DNA of 58,869 bases from an uncultured Bacteroidaceae bacterium (GCA_944320965.1 CALUJO010000011.1:1-58869), one strand, 5' to 3'. Positions 24,664-34,945 are shown, numbered from the stretch's first letter. Notes: generated by a model not told the origin, from the letters alone. A program made the numbers and translations.

Positions 24664-26556
24664 ATGGCTGTTATAAAGAAACTCGATAAATTTATACTGA
24701 AGAGCTTTTTACTGTTGTTTTGTGCAACATTTTTTATATGTCTGTTCATCTTTATGATGCAGTTCCTGTGGAAGTATGTTGATGAGTTGGTTGGTAAAGG
24801 TCTGACTTTTGATTTGCTTGCACAATTCTTTTATTATTCAGCACTGACTTTGGTCCCTTCATCCATGCCGCTTGCAATACTGTTGGCATCTCTGATGACA
24901 TTCGGTAATTTTGGAGAACGTTTTGAGCTTATTGCAATGAAGGCTGCCGGAATATCATTGACAAGAATTATGGCTCCGTTGATAGTCTTTTCAGTGATTC
25001 TGTGTGGTGTGTCTTTTTATTTTCAGAATGTTGTGGCTCCATACGCTTCTGTTAAACTATGGACGCTTATAGTTTCAATGAGAGAAAAATCTCCTGAATT
25101 GGATATCCCTGAAGGTGTTTTCTATGACCAGATAGATAAATACAATCTGTATGTAAACAAAAAGGACAGGGAAACTGGAATGCTTTACGGAGTTAAGATA
25201 TATGATTTTACAAATGGCTTTGAGAATGCCCATATAATTGTATCTGACTCAGGTAAACTTGAAATGACGGCGGATAAGAAGTTCCTGAAACTTACATTGT
25301 ATAGTGGAGAGCAGTTCGAAAATCTGCAGAATCAGACAAGTTTGTCAAGAAACGTTCCTTACAGACGTGAATCTTTTGCCATGAAAGAGAGTCTTATAGG
25401 GTTTGATTCAAGCTTCAGTATGGTTGATGGAGGTTTTATGGCAAATCAGTCTATGAGTAAGAATATGGCTCAGTTGTCAAATGACATAGACTCGATGGTT
25501 GTACGTTCTGACAGTATAGGAAGAAGTTACTATAATGAAGGACGTGACAAACTGCAGCTTTATACTTTGCAGAAATCCGATTCGGCAAAGATTGCACAGT
25601 ATGCTGTCAAGTATGTAAATATTGACAGCATTTACAATAATGCTTCATTATCCGACAAGCAAAAATATCTTTCCAGTGCACGACAGAATATTACATCCAC
25701 ATATAATGACTGGCGTTTCAGAACTTATACGATTGATGACTGTGACAAACAGTTGAGACGTCATAAAACTGAATGGTGGAGAAAACTTACGTTTTCTATA
25801 GCATGTGTAATATTTTTCTTTATCGGCTCTCCGTTAGGAGCAATTATTCGTAAGGGAGGGCTGGGAATGCCTGTAGTCGTTTCCGTTTTGCTGTTTATAT
25901 TTTATTATATAATAGATAATACCGGATACAAGATGGCTAGAGATGGTAATTGGAATATTGTTTTCGGTATGTTGCTGAGCTCGGTTGTATTGGCTTCTCT
26001 CGGAATCTTTCTTACGTATAAGGCTAACAAGGATTCAACGGTTCTAAGCGCGGATATGTATAAGTCTCTTTACAGAAAGATATTCCTGATAAGGACCAAA
26101 CGCCATTATTTCAGAAAAGAGGTTGTAATTGACGTTCCTGTTGCTGAAGAAGTGCTGGAACTTATAGGTAAACTGAAAAAGGCATCTGTAGATTATCTGG
26201 CAAAGAATAAGCTTACACGTCCACAAAGCTATTTCAAACTGTGGTTGCGAAATGAACATGATGAAGAGCTGATTTGTTTAAATAATACGTTGGAAAAGAC
26301 TGCAGATATACTTTCAAACAGCAGGGACTTGCAGGTTTTGAATAAATTGAGCGATTATCCTGTACTTGCAATATCTGCCCACAGAAGTCCTTTCAATCAT
26401 AAATGGATGAATATAGCAGTTGCTATCATTCTACCATTGGGACTGTGGTTCTATTTCCGTTCATGGATTTTCAGAATCAGGCTTAGCCGTGATTTGAAAA
26501 AGATTATTGAAGTGAGTGATGATTTAAGTAATATGATTATAAATGGAAAAATATAA
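24664..26556 (+). CDS. LptF/LptG family permease
   Basis: 630-residue inner-membrane protein of the YjgP/YjgQ family, part of the ABC system that extracts lipopolysaccharide and passes it to the Lpt bridge. Three N-terminal helices (about 12-35, 50-80, 95-125) precede a periplasmic beta-jellyroll region (about 140-260), and three more helices lie at about 375-465. The C-terminal 160 residues, with another helix near 585-600, are longer than in E. coli LptF (about 366 residues) and are a Bacteroidetes-type extension. Which of LptF or LptG it represents is unclear. Its end is 4 bp before ribAB. Confidence 0.9.
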   Translation: MAVIKKLDKFILKSFLLLFCATFFICLFIFMMQFLWKYVDELVGKGLTFDLLAQFFYYSALTLVPSSMPLAILLASLMTFGNFGERFELIAMKAAGISLTRIMAPLIVFSVILCGVSFYFQNVVAPYASVKLWTLIVSMREKSPELDIPEGVFYDQIDKYNLYVNKKDRETGMLYGVKIYDFTNGFENAHIIVSDSGKLEMTADKKFLKLTLYSGEQFENLQNQTSLSRNVPYRRESFAMKESLIGFDSSFSMVDGGFMANQSMSKNMAQLSNDIDSMVVRSDSIGRSYYNEGRDKLQLYTLQKSDSAKIAQYAVKYVNIDSIYNNASLSDKQKYLSSARQNITSTYNDWRFRTYTIDDCDKQLRRHKTEWWRKLTFSIACVIFFFIGSPLGAIIRKGGLGMPVVVSVLLFIFYYIIDNTGYKMARDGNWNIVFGMLLSSVVLASLGIFLTYKANKDSTVLSADMYKSLYRKIFLIRTKRHYFRKEVVIDVPVAEEVLELIGKLKKASVDYLAKNKLTRPQSYFKLWLRNEHDEELICLNNTLEKTADILSNSRDLQVLNKLSDYPVLAISAHRSPFNHKWMNIAVAIILPLGLWFYFRSWIFRIRLSRDLKKIIEVSDDLSNMIINGKI

Positions 26557-26560
26557 GATT

Positions 26561-27775
26561 ATGGAAGATTTTGAATTAAGTTCGATAGAAGAGGCATTGG
26601 AAGATGTCCGAAACGGAAAATTTGTTATTGTTGTTGATGATGAAGACCGTGAAAATGAAGGAGACTTTATTATAGCAGCAGAGAAAATAACAGAACAGGA
26701 TGTTAACTTTATGCTTAAGTATGGCCGTGGTGTGCTTTGTGCTCCTATCACAGAAGAGCGTGCTGCTGAGCTTGAACTTGACATGCAGGTAAGTGATAAC
26801 ACATCTTTGCTTGGTACTCCTTTTACAGTTACTGTAGATTTGCTTGAAGGATGTACTACCGGTGTATCAATGCACGACCGTGCCGAGACAATACGTGCTT
26901 TAGCTGATCCTTCACGCAAGCCGTCTGATTTCGGACGTCCGGGACATATCAATCCGTTGCGTGCAAGAAGCAAGGGAGTTCTTCGCCGTGCAGGACATAC
27001 AGAAGCAGCTGTTGACCTTATGAAACTTGCCGGACTTTATCCTGCTGCCGCTCTTATTGAGATTATAAATGAGGATGGAACAATGGCACGTCTTCCTCAA
27101 TTGAAGGAAGTTGCCAAGAGATTTGGCATGAAAATCATTGCTATCAAGGATTTGATTGCTTACAGACTTCGTACAGAATGCACTGTCGAGAGAGGTGAAG
27201 AAGTGGATATGCCGACTTCGCACGGTCATTTCCGTCTTATACCTTTCCGCCAGAAATCAAATGGACTGGAGCATGTGGCATTGTTCAAGGGTGAGTGGAG
27301 CAGTGACGAACCGGTGCTTGTAAGAGTGCATTCTTCTTGTGCGACAGGTGATATATTCGGTTCAATGCGTTGTGATTGCGGAGAACAGCTGCACAAAGCC
27401 ATGGAAATGGTTGAACAGGCTGGTAAAGGTGTTATTGTTTATCTTAACCAGGAAGGACGTGGTATAGGTCTTATGGATAAGATGAAAGCATATAAACTTC
27501 AGGAAGGCGGAGTTGATACTGTTGACGCCAATATATATCTTGGCCATAAGGCAGATGAACGAGATTATGGGGTAGGGGCCCAGATTCTGCGTGAACTTGG
27601 AGTCCGTAAGATGAAACTGATGACAAATAATCCTGTAAAGAGAGTTGGTCTTGAAGGCTACGGACTGGAAATTTCAGAAATTGTACCTGTTGAGACAACA
27701 CCTAACCAATATAATGAACGTTATCTTCGTACAAAGAAGGAACGTATGGGACATAAATTGCATTTTAACAAATAA
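26561..27775 (+). CDS. ribAB: Bifunctional DHBP synthase / GTP cyclohydrolase II
   Basis: 404 residues. Two early riboflavin steps: ribulose 5-phosphate to 3,4-dihydroxy-2-butanone 4-phosphate (about 1-205), and GTP to the diaminopyrimidine (about 210-404). DHBP landmarks: [14 protein letters not shown] (about 24-37) and [11 protein letters not shown] (about 143-153). GCHII landmarks: zinc cysteines in [19 protein letters not shown] (about 255-273), [11 protein letters not shown] (about 289-299) and [11 protein letters not shown]. Start at 26561 fits the family; an ATG at 26543 would overlap the permease gene by 14 bp. Confidence 0.97.
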   Translation: MEDFELSSIEEALEDVRNGKFVIVVDDEDRENEGDFIIAAEKITEQDVNFMLKYGRGVLCAPITEERAAELELDMQVSDNTSLLGTPFTVTVDLLEGCTTGVSMHDRAETIRALADPSRKPSDFGRPGHINPLRARSKGVLRRAGHTEAAVDLMKLAGLYPAAALIEIINEDGTMARLPQLKEVAKRFGMKIIAIKDLIAYRLRTECTVERGEEVDMPTSHGHFRLIPFRQKSNGLEHVALFKGEWSSDEPVLVRVHSSCATGDIFGSMRCDCGEQLHKAMEMVEQAGKGVIVYLNQEGRGIGLMDKMKAYKLQEGGVDTVDANIYLGHKADERDYGVGAQILRELGVRKMKLMTNNPVKRVGLEGYGLEISEIVPVETTPNQYNERYLRTKKERMGHKLHFNK

Positions 27776-27787
27776 ATAACAATCATT

Positions 27788-28486
27788 ATGGAAAACAATT
27801 TTATTACAAGCAGCAAGGCAACAGTATCTTTTGTTAGCGCTTTGTTCCGCAAAACATACTTGTGGATGACATTTGCCTTGTTTATAACAGGTATAAGCTC
27901 TTTGCTTGTTGTCAAGAGCCCTGCTTTGCAGAGTTTCATTTTCTCCAATTCATTTTCAATGTGGGGATTGATTATTGCTGAATTCGTTCTTGTGATGGTG
28001 CTTGCATCACGTATAAACAGGCTTTCTTTGCCTACTGCTGTGTTGATGTTTATTGCATATTCAATATTGAACGGATTGACTCTGTCTGTAATATTCTTCG
28101 TATATGACATTGCTACAATTGCACAGACATTCTTTATTACTGCAGGAACTTTCGGAGCAGTAAGTCTGTATGGTTATATAACTAAGGCAGATTTGTCCAA
28201 ATTTGGCAATATTCTTGTTATGGCATTGTTTGGGCTTATCATAGCAACCGTTGTCAATATCTTTGTTGCAAGCAGCACATTATCAATGATAATCAGCTAT
28301 ATCGGAGTTCTTGTGTTTGTAGGATTGACAGCATGGGATACACAAAAGCTGAAGGAAATGTATATTCAGGCAGAGGACGTTGATGATTCAACATTGAAAA
28401 TGGCGCTTATGGGAGCTTTGACATTGTATCTTGATTTTGTCAATCTGTTCCTTTATCTTTTAAGAATATTCGGTAACAGGGAATAA
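27788..28486 (+). CDS. Bax inhibitor-1/YccA family membrane protein
   Basis: 232 residues with seven predicted helices. Recognised by the long hydrophobic repeat pattern, NGLTLSVIFFVYD (about 98-110) and the C-terminal FVGLTAWDTQKLKEMY (about 177-192), a signature of the family. Bacterial members are proposed pH-sensitive calcium-leak channels or modulators of membrane proteases. Follows ribAB by 12 bp and ends in a strong terminator, so it is likely the last gene of that operon. Confidence 0.93.
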   Translation: MENNFITSSKATVSFVSALFRKTYLWMTFALFITGISSLLVVKSPALQSFIFSNSFSMWGLIIAEFVLVMVLASRINRLSLPTAVLMFIAYSILNGLTLSVIFFVYDIATIAQTFFITAGTFGAVSLYGYITKADLSKFGNILVMALFGLIIATVVNIFVASSTLSMIISYIGVLVFVGLTAWDTQKLKEMYIQAEDVDDSTLKMALMGALTLYLDFVNLFLYLLRIFGNRE

Positions 28487-28511
28487 CCGGATTTTAGAAT
28501 TTGCATATAAT

Positions 28512-28543
28512 GGAACCGGTTGTTACCGGTTCCGTTTTTTTTT
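28512..28543 (+). terminator. Terminator of the lptF/G-ribAB-BI1 operon
   Basis: Perfect 9-bp stem (28512-28520 with 28525-28533), TGTT loop, then a G and nine T residues. Confidence 0.92.
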
Positions 28544-28569
28544 ATTTATTATTTTAATAATATATAAGT

Positions 28570-28986
28570 ATGATAATAGCAGTAGATTTTGACGGAACCA
28601 TTGTTGAACACAGATATCCTAAAATAGGAAAAGAAATACCTTTTGCTATAGATACGCTGTTGCGCCTGAGAAAAGATGGACATCAGTTGATTCTTTGGAC
28701 CGTAAGGGAGGGAAAACTTCTTGAGGATGCTGTAAATTATTGTAAGGAAAGAGGCCTTGAATTTTATTCAGTCAACAGTAATTATACAGAGGAAGATGAG
28801 GCTCACAGTAATTTTTCAAGAAAGTTACAGGCTGATGTCTTTATTGATGACAGAAATCTTGGCGGTCTGCCTAGCTGGGGAACTATTTATGAGATAATTT
28901 CTACAGGAAAGAGTTTTAGAGAGTATTATACTTCAGGGACAAGAATGTCTCACGAGCCTAAAAAGAAAAAATGGTGGCAGTTCTGA
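28570..28986 (+). CDS. Small HAD-like hydrolase (BT0820-type)
   Basis: 138 residues. N-terminal HAD motif I is AVDFDGTIVEH (about 4-14, nucleophile Asp6 and Asp8). Motif II is LILWTVREG with Thr (about 40-48), and motif III/IV is ADVFIDDRNLGG (about 90-101). There is no cap domain. It resembles the structurally solved Bacteroides protein BT0820 as I recall it; the substrate is unknown. The C-terminus is basic (KKKKWWQF). Confidence 0.88.
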   Translation: MIIAVDFDGTIVEHRYPKIGKEIPFAIDTLLRLRKDGHQLILWTVREGKLLEDAVNYCKERGLEFYSVNSNYTEEDEAHSNFSRKLQADVFIDDRNLGGLPSWGTIYEIISTGKSFREYYTSGTRMSHEPKKKKWWQF

Positions 28987-29172
28987 TACGATTAATGGTT
29001 GGTATATATACAAAAAAATTGCCCGTCCATCTCGGATAAGCAATCTTTATTAACCTTTAATCTAATACCATGAAAAACACGATGCAAATATACGGAGATT
29101 TTGGATATCTGCAATAGTTTGCAGTGTTTATCATTATATATTTTAAATTATTTAACTATATCGCTGTTTATA

Positions 29173-30357
29173 TTATTCAACATACAATACTAAACCTTTC
29201 AGATATTCCCCTTCCGGATGATATATGTTTACCGGATGGTCGGCTGGTTGCGTCAGCTGATGAAGAATTCTAACGTTTCTTCCCGACATTGCAGCTGCCG
29301 TGAATACTGCATTACGGAAGTTTTCTTTTGTAACTACCTGAGAGCATGAGAACGTAAACAGTATACCTCCTGGTTTGATTTTTGAGAAAGCTTTTGCATT
29401 AAGTCTTCTGTATCCCTGCAGTGCATTGCGTAGTGCGTCCTTATGCTTTGCAAATGCGGGCGGGTCAAGTATGATCAAGTCATAGTTGTCCCCCATATTG
29501 TCAAGGTACTTGAATGCGTCTTCAGCATAGGCCTTATGCCTTTCATCGCCAGGGAAATTAAGTTCCACATTCTTTTCTGTAAGTTCTACTGCTTTTGCCG
29601 AGCTGTCAACAGAGTGGACAAGTTTGGCTCCTCCGCGCATTGCATAGAAAGAGAATCCTCCGGTATAGCAGAACATGTTAAGAACGCTTCTTCCTTTTGA
29701 ATATTTTTCAAGCAAGGCTCTGTTTTTACGCTGGTCTACAAAGAAACCGGTCTTCTGGCCTTTCAGCCAGTCAACGTGGAATTTCAGTCCGTTCTCAATG
29801 GCTACGTTTTCATTGCTGCCGCCAAATATGAATCCGTTTTCCTGTCCCAGTCCAGCTTTATAAGGAAGTGTAGTTTCTGATTTGTAGTATATGTTTTCAA
29901 TAACCCCATCCATAACTTCGGCAAGGGCTGAAGCCAAATCATTTCTTGAATAGTGCATACCAGATGAATGTGCCTGCATTACGGCAGTCTTTCCGTAAAT
30001 GTCAATTACAAGTCCAGGCAGATTGTCACCTTCACCATGGACAAGGCGATAAGTATTGTTGTTAGGATTGCATGCCACTCCGATGCATTTGCGGACATCG
30101 TATGCTATAGCGAGCTTTTCTTTCCAGAAATCCCTGTTTATTTCACAAGGAACAAACGACAAGACACGGACTGCAATGCTGCCAATCTGGAAGTGTCCGG
30201 TTGCAATGTATTCTTTTGATGATGTATAAACTTCAACAACTTCTCCCTCTTCGGGCTCTTGTTCATATTTGCTTATTGCTCCCGAAAAAATCCATGGATG
30301 GAATCTTTTCAGGGATTCCTCTTTTCCTGGTTTAAGAAAAACTTTTTTGTATGCCAT
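29173..30357 (-). CDS. rlmI: SAM-dependent 23S rRNA methyltransferase, RlmI type
   Basis: 394 residues. PUA domain (about 1-75), EEHEE-like linker, and a Rossmann methyltransferase with MFCYTGGFSFYAM (about 228-240) and the catalytic/target motif ILDPPAFAKH (about 296-305). A Cys in FSCSQVV near the end is typical. E. coli RlmI methylates C1962 of 23S rRNA to m5C. Starts 2 bp after the exonuclease stop, in one operon with it and the DUF5063 gene. Confidence 0.92.
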   Translation of the reverse strand: MAYKKVFLKPGKEESLKRFHPWIFSGAISKYEQEPEEGEVVEVYTSSKEYIATGHFQIGSIAVRVLSFVPCEINRDFWKEKLAIAYDVRKCIGVACNPNNNTYRLVHGEGDNLPGLVIDIYGKTAVMQAHSSGMHYSRNDLASALAEVMDGVIENIYYKSETTLPYKAGLGQENGFIFGGSNENVAIENGLKFHVDWLKGQKTGFFVDQRKNRALLEKYSKGRSVLNMFCYTGGFSFYAMRGGAKLVHSVDSSAKAVELTEKNVELNFPGDERHKAYAEDAFKYLDNMGDNYDLIILDPPAFAKHKDALRNALQGYRRLNAKAFSKIKPGGILFTFSCSQVVTKENFRNAVFTAAAMSGRNVRILHQLTQPADHPVNIYHPEGEYLKGLVLYVE

Positions 30358-30359
30358 AT

Positions 30360-30998
30360 TTATATTACTTCGTTTGTATTTTCGCTTTTGTTTATTTTTA
30401 CTTCAAAATCTCTGCTTTTTTCAAGTTCCTGCAGTTTTTTGTAGATTTCTAGACATGACCATGCGTCTGTTGCAGCATATCTTTTCTGCGACTCGGTAAG
30501 TTCGTCTGCTTCCCAGTTGGTAAGTCTTTGGCTTTTCGAAATCTTTTGTCCGAACAGTATTCCGTATATTTTCTGAAGACTTTTTTCCTTTATCCCGAAA
30601 TTCTCAACATATTGCTGAAGTTCGATGTAGGCTTCAGGCTTTATCTTAATGCTCTTTCCGAGTAGTCTGAAATCATCCTTGAGTGAAAGTCCCACCTTTG
30701 TTATGTTCTTGTTTTCAAGGAAGTTCTTTATGTCTTCGGTAAATCCTGTATGGTTAAGTCTTATCAGCCAGCAATGGTCGGTAGTTGAAATCTGCAGCAG
30801 TGCGACATTGTTGGTCTTTCCTTTTTTGAATGAAGGTCTTGTCTCTGTATCTATACCGACAATATCATAATGTTCAATGGCTCTGAATACTTTGTGTGCT
30901 TCAGTTTCCGATATTACCGTTGTGATAGGTCCTTCATATAGTGCTTTCGGCATCTCTGCCAGTTCCTGCTTTGTTATTGTATCGTTTATGATTGTCAT
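30360..30998 (-). CDS. 3'-5' exonuclease, RNase D-like (DEDDy)
   Basis: 212 residues, a single DEDDy exonuclease domain without the HRDC domain of full RNase D (about 375 residues). Exo I is GIDTETRPSF (Asp50, Glu52), Exo II is KVGLSLKDDFRLL, and Exo III is RYAATDAW (YxxxD). Likely trims structured RNA 3' ends. The start ATG overlaps the stop of the DUF5063 gene (TAATG), so they are coupled; the longer open frame to 31022 is out of the normal family start. Confidence 0.92.
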   Translation of the reverse strand: MTIINDTITKQELAEMPKALYEGPITTVISETEAHKVFRAIEHYDIVGIDTETRPSFKKGKTNNVALLQISTTDHCWLIRLNHTGFTEDIKNFLENKNITKVGLSLKDDFRLLGKSIKIKPEAYIELQQYVENFGIKEKSLQKIYGILFGQKISKSQRLTNWEADELTESQKRYAATDAWSCLEIYKKLQELEKSRDFEVKINKSENTNEVI

Positions 30999-31594
30999 TA
31001 GTCTTCGTGATGGTGGTGGCAACAGTCGTCATCGCAACAGCAATCGTCATCATCTTCGCCACATTCGTTATTGTTTGAATATCTTACATTGTGCAACGCA
31101 CGCAGAACGTTTGTAAGTTTCTGTCCCCAGTACAGTTCAAAGTTCTCCTTGCATACGGCAACCGCTTCTTCCATAACTTCATCGTATCCGAGCTGGAAGG
31201 AGAAAATCAAATCCCTTATATCCTGATAGATATCAGCGATATTCTCTGAAATAGTTGATATTATTGGTTTGTCGCTGTAAACCATATCCTGCATGAAAAC
31301 TTCAAGATAGTCGTCCATATCGGCCATGATACCTGCAATATTCATTCTGACTATTTCATAACTGTCTTCAGTGACATATTGTTCAGGTACCACATCTTCC
31401 TGATGCGGACATTCCGGAAGCATATTTGCCTTCAGGTACAGCAATGGCAGGAGTTTTAGCATTGTGTTTGTAAAGTCTTCCCTTTTTGTGCCTTCAATGT
31501 TCTCAATATAGGAGCAAAATTCCTTTGAAACAGTGATGAATTCAATTGTGTCTCTGTTATATACGACGCTTGTATTGCTTTCTTTATTTTTCAT
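30998..31594 (-). CDS. DUF5063 protein with Cys/His/Asp tail
   Basis: 198 residues, cytoplasmic, mainly helical. Family landmarks: DTIEFITVSKEFCSYIE, LLPLLYLKANMLP (about 49-61) and WGQKLTNVLRALHN near the end. The last 21 residues hold 6 Cys, 4 His, 8 Asp and 2 Glu, which would bind metal strongly. No function is established. Coupled by TAATG to an RNase D-like exonuclease, which suggests a shared RNA-related role. The open frame reaches 31720, but the first 42 residues are not family-like, and MKNKESNTSVV (31594) is the better start. Confidence 0.85.
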   Translation of the reverse strand: MKNKESNTSVVYNRDTIEFITVSKEFCSYIENIEGTKREDFTNTMLKLLPLLYLKANMLPECPHQEDVVPEQYVTEDSYEIVRMNIAGIMADMDDYLEVFMQDMVYSDKPIISTISENIADIYQDIRDLIFSFQLGYDEVMEEAVAVCKENFELYWGQKLTNVLRALHNVRYSNNNECGEDDDDCCCDDDCCHHHHED

Positions 31595-31656
31595 TGTCTC
31601 GGATAATTTTTGCAAAATTACTGTTTTTTGATGGAATAATCTAATAATTAAACTAA

Positions 31657-31692
31657 ATATGCCGCTATACACCAGTGTATATAGCGGCATAT
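31657..31692 (-). terminator. Hairpin after the GH16 gene
   Basis: 13-bp perfect stem (31657-31669 with 31680-31692) just past the GH16 stop. The minus strand continues with a modest T-rich stretch (TTTAGTTTAATT). Confidence 0.7.
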
Positions 31693-31710
31693 GTTTTAGC
31701 TTATATTTTA

Positions 31711-33015
31711 TTAAAGGCAAACTACCTTGAATGTTTTGTTGTTGATTTTTACGATATAATATCCCTGTTCAAGTTCCGTTTTAGTTGATTGATCGCAAAA
31801 AAATTCTGAAAGTTTTATCCCTGTAAGTGAATAAATTTCCACTTGGCTTGGCTGGCTTGTTTCAATATTCAGTATATTGTTTTCCGTATATACTTTGGCT
31901 TTTGTCTCAGTTTCCTTTATTGAACTGCCTTCTGGGATAAACTCAACATAAAATTCTCTATCTTTTGTTGCCAAAAAACTGTAGAACCCGTTTTCCAAAT
32001 ATTTATCCTTTATGTCTGTTTGGTTAACGGTAAGTGTGCCTATTTCGTAACCTTTTGCAGGAACAACTTTCAGAGTCAGTTTTTTGCCCCTTTCAATATC
32101 AGCAGCATTGCCCAGGTTGTCTTCTCCTCTTATAATATATGCTTCTCCATATTCGTAATGTTTTTTATAGAATTTCACCCAGTCTATTGCCATTTCTACC
32201 GGAAGTCCTTCGCCTGTTACAGCGCCTACCCATGAGCCGCCCAGCTGCATGTCAAGTTTCAGATAGAATTCTTTGTCAAATGGGAACTGGTCTTTTGCGC
32301 CGTTTCTGTAATATGTGAATGTAACTTCATCGTTTAGAAGCATTCTTAATGTATCCAATCCCAGTTCAACGCCATAGATATTGTATTCGCCTACGTTTGC
32401 GCTTCTTGTTACATTTGAAAGTGGATTGGTTTTGCTTACATTGTATGTATAGTTGCTGTGAAGAGTCTGATATACTATTCCGTCGTAATTCAGGTGCTCC
32501 ATAATATCAATTTCACCGCATCCAGGCCACCCTGCAGACTGTTCTTGTGGCATCATCCATAATGCAGGCCATGCGCCTCTTGCCGAACCCATCTTTGCCT
32601 TTATTTCAATTCTTCCGTTCTGGAACAGTTTTTTCCCTGATGAAGTTATACCTCCGCAAAGATATTGTCTGTCATCTCCGGTAATTTCCTTGCCCGGGTT
32701 TTCAATTCCTTTAAGAATAATGTTGCTGTCTTTAAAGTCAAAGCAACCGTCATATGTTGAAATATTCTTTCTCCAATCGGGATTGTTGCTCGGATATGGT
32801 TCAATTTTGCTCCAGTTTTCTTCATCAATAGTAGCTTGGTCAAAATCGTCCTGCCATTCAAGTGCCCATGTTGATGGTGAGTTTGTATTGACTGTTATTC
32901 TGAAAGTTTCTTTTTCATCAGTGCTGTTAGTTTTATCAACAGCTTCTTGCGCATTGGCAACGAGTGCTGATGAAAGTAGCAAACCAAATGATATCAGTAA
33001 TTTTGAATAATTCAT
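31711..33015 (-). CDS. Secreted GH16 endo-beta-glucanase with C-terminal T9SS-like domain
   Basis: 434 residues, signal peptide 1-22 (LVANAQ). The GH16 domain (about 50-275) has the catalytic motif GEIDIMEH (Glu168, Asp170, Glu173) and ARGAWPALWMMP upstream, typical of laminarinase/beta-1,3(4)-glucanases. A linker domain (about 280-360) follows. The last 65 residues (LNIETSQPSQVEIYSLTG, then LEQGYYIVKINNKTFKVV) resemble a type-A type IX secretion sorting signal, implying export to the cell surface. Own promoter box upstream, hairpin downstream; no other glycan gene adjacent. Confidence 0.92.
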   Translation of the reverse strand: MNYSKLLISFGLLLSSALVANAQEAVDKTNSTDEKETFRITVNTNSPSTWALEWQDDFDQATIDEENWSKIEPYPSNNPDWRKNISTYDGCFDFKDSNIILKGIENPGKEITGDDRQYLCGGITSSGKKLFQNGRIEIKAKMGSARGAWPALWMMPQEQSAGWPGCGEIDIMEHLNYDGIVYQTLHSNYTYNVSKTNPLSNVTRSANVGEYNIYGVELGLDTLRMLLNDEVTFTYYRNGAKDQFPFDKEFYLKLDMQLGGSWVGAVTGEGLPVEMAIDWVKFYKKHYEYGEAYIIRGEDNLGNAADIERGKKLTLKVVPAKGYEIGTLTVNQTDIKDKYLENGFYSFLATKDREFYVEFIPEGSSIKETETKAKVYTENNILNIETSQPSQVEIYSLTGIKLSEFFCDQSTKTELEQGYYIVKINNKTFKVVCL

Positions 33016-33056
33016 AAATGCTTAAATTTTAAAAAACATAAAATATATTAATAATA

Positions 33057-33064
33057 CAAATATA
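33057..33064 (-). promoter_or_regulatory. Minus-7 box of the GH16 gene
   Basis: Minus strand TATATTTG, an exact TAnnTTTG match 42 bp before the start codon; no clear minus-33. Confidence 0.45.
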
Positions 33065-33130
33065 TGATATTTATTTTACATAATAAGTGTGTTGTCCGTT
33101 CTTAATGAAATTAAAGTTGATTTTGGAGTA

Positions 33131-33168
33131 ATAAAAAAATAAGTCTTGAAACTAAAATGTTCCAAGAC
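33131..33168 (-). terminator. Terminator of the SulP gene
   Basis: Stem of GTCTTG (33143-33148) with CAAGAC (33163-33168), extended inward by AAC/GTT after one mismatch. On the minus strand it is followed by TTATTTTTTT (33131-33140). Confidence 0.7.
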
Positions 33169-33217
33169 CTGTTTTGAGGTTGTTCAGACAAGCATTTACT
33201 GACTTTATACTTGGCTG

Positions 33218-34897
33218 TTATTTTTCTTCTATTGCCTTAGTAGCTTTTTCTATAGCTTCATGGATATTGCTGCATATGTTTTCTCTTCCGAGCAAATCAT
33301 TGAATCCAGCCTTTTCAAGAACTTCATGAACTTTTGGCTTTACACCAGAAAGTATTATCTTGACGTTCTCTTTCTGCGACATACGGCACAGGTTAGTAAG
33401 GTTGTGGATACCTGTTGAGTCAATGAAAGGAACACGGCGCATACGGATAATTCTTATCTTCGGGCGGTCGTGCAGCATAACCATCTGTTCTTCAAACTTG
33501 TTTGCTATACCAAAGAAGTAAGGACCGTCAATTTCATATATTTCAACGCCTTTTGGTATTGTCAGCTTTTCTTCCTTGTTGTTTATGTCGGTTTCTGCGT
33601 TAAGGTCAAGAACATCAGTAGTAACTGAAATCTTGGTTGTCTCAAGAATACGGCGCATGAATAGAAGACAAGCTATAATCATACCTATTTCGATAGCTAT
33701 TGTAAGGTCGAATATAACTGTAAGGAAGAATGTTACAAGCAGTACGGCAATATCTGATTTAGGATTCTTCATCAGAGCCTTGAATGTACGCCATTCGCTC
33801 ATGTTATATGATACTATTACAAGCACACCGGCAAGGCATGGCATTGGTATGAATTCTGCTAGAGGCATCAGGAACATAAGTATAAGTAGCAATACGATTG
33901 CATGTATTACACCTGCAACCGGAGTCTTTCCTCCGTTATTTATATTTGTCATTGTTCTGGCAATAGCTCCTGTTGCCGGTATACCGCCAAATATTGGAGT
34001 TGTTATATTTGCAATACCCTGTGCAATAAGTTCTGTATTGGAATCGTGGCGGTCGCCGATTACACCGTCGGCAACTGTTGCAGAAAGAAGGGATTCTATC
34101 GCTCCAAGTATTGCGATTGTCAGTGCTACAGGGAAGAGGCTCTTGATCTGTTCCCAGTCAAGACTGAGCAATTGCATTTCGGGAAGTCCTGGTTTGATGT
34201 CAAATCTGTCGCCAATAGTGTCTATTGTTGTAATACCTCCAAATTCTTTCATCAGGTAAACAGCAACAGTCATAAGGATAATTGCTATAAGCGAACCCGG
34301 TATGACCTTTGTAAATCTTGGAGTTATTGCAATTATTATTACGCTGGCAACGCCAATAAGTGTTGACCAAATGTCAATATTGGCAAAGTTTTGGAAATAC
34401 ATAATCCACTTTTCAACAAAGTCGGCTGGAACGTCCTTCAGACCAAGTCCGAAGAGGTCGTTCATCTGTGTACTGAATATTGTTACGGCGATACCGCTTG
34501 TAAATCCTACAATGATAGGGTAGGGGATGTATTTTATTATAGTTCCCAGCTTGAATACGCCTAACAGTATAAGCATTATTCCGGCAAGTGTAGTTGCAAG
34601 CAGCAGACCGCTCATGCCGTATTCCTGGATAATGCCATAGACAATGACAATGAATGCTCCTGTCGGTCCACCAATCTGGACTTTACTTCCTCCGAACAGT
34701 GAAATGATAAGACCTGCAACGATTGCAGTAATGATACCCGTTTGAGGGCTGACACCGGATGCTATACCAAATGCAATTGCAAGTGGCAAAGCTACAATTC
34801 CGACAATTAGACCTGCCATAACATCTGAGGCGAAAGTCTGTTTGTTGTAAGTTTTAATTGTTTGGAACAGTTTGGGCTGGAAAATGTTTGCCTTCAT
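33218..34897 (-). CDS. SulP/SLC26-family anion transporter
   Basis: 559 residues. The membrane domain (about 25-420, 10-14 helices) has the SulP hallmarks AGLIVGIVALPLAIAFGIASG (seen as landmarks at about 27-47) and QIGGPTGAFIVIV (about 73-85). A cytoplasmic STAS domain (about 440-555) contains MRRVPFIDSTGIHNL with the conserved Asp-Ser. Substrate may be sulfate, bicarbonate or another anion; not decidable. Monocistronic, divergent from rubrerythrin. Confidence 0.93.
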   Translation of the reverse strand: MKANIFQPKLFQTIKTYNKQTFASDVMAGLIVGIVALPLAIAFGIASGVSPQTGIITAIVAGLIISLFGGSKVQIGGPTGAFIVIVYGIIQEYGMSGLLLATTLAGIMLILLGVFKLGTIIKYIPYPIIVGFTSGIAVTIFSTQMNDLFGLGLKDVPADFVEKWIMYFQNFANIDIWSTLIGVASVIIIAITPRFTKVIPGSLIAIILMTVAVYLMKEFGGITTIDTIGDRFDIKPGLPEMQLLSLDWEQIKSLFPVALTIAILGAIESLLSATVADGVIGDRHDSNTELIAQGIANITTPIFGGIPATGAIARTMTNINNGGKTPVAGVIHAIVLLLILMFLMPLAEFIPMPCLAGVLVIVSYNMSEWRTFKALMKNPKSDIAVLLVTFFLTVIFDLTIAIEIGMIIACLLFMRRILETTKISVTTDVLDLNAETDINNKEEKLTIPKGVEIYEIDGPYFFGIANKFEEQMVMLHDRPKIRIIRMRRVPFIDSTGIHNLTNLCRMSQKENVKIILSGVKPKVHEVLEKAGFNDLLGRENICSNIHEAIEKATKAIEEK

Positions 34898-34945
34898 GAC
34901 TCTTCAATAAAGATGTTAGTTTTTATATTGTATTTAATTTTGCTG

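Noticed and set aside
33576..34259. 227-codon plus-strand frame
   Set aside because: Antisense shadow of the SulP transporter; composition mirrors its hydrophobic codons.
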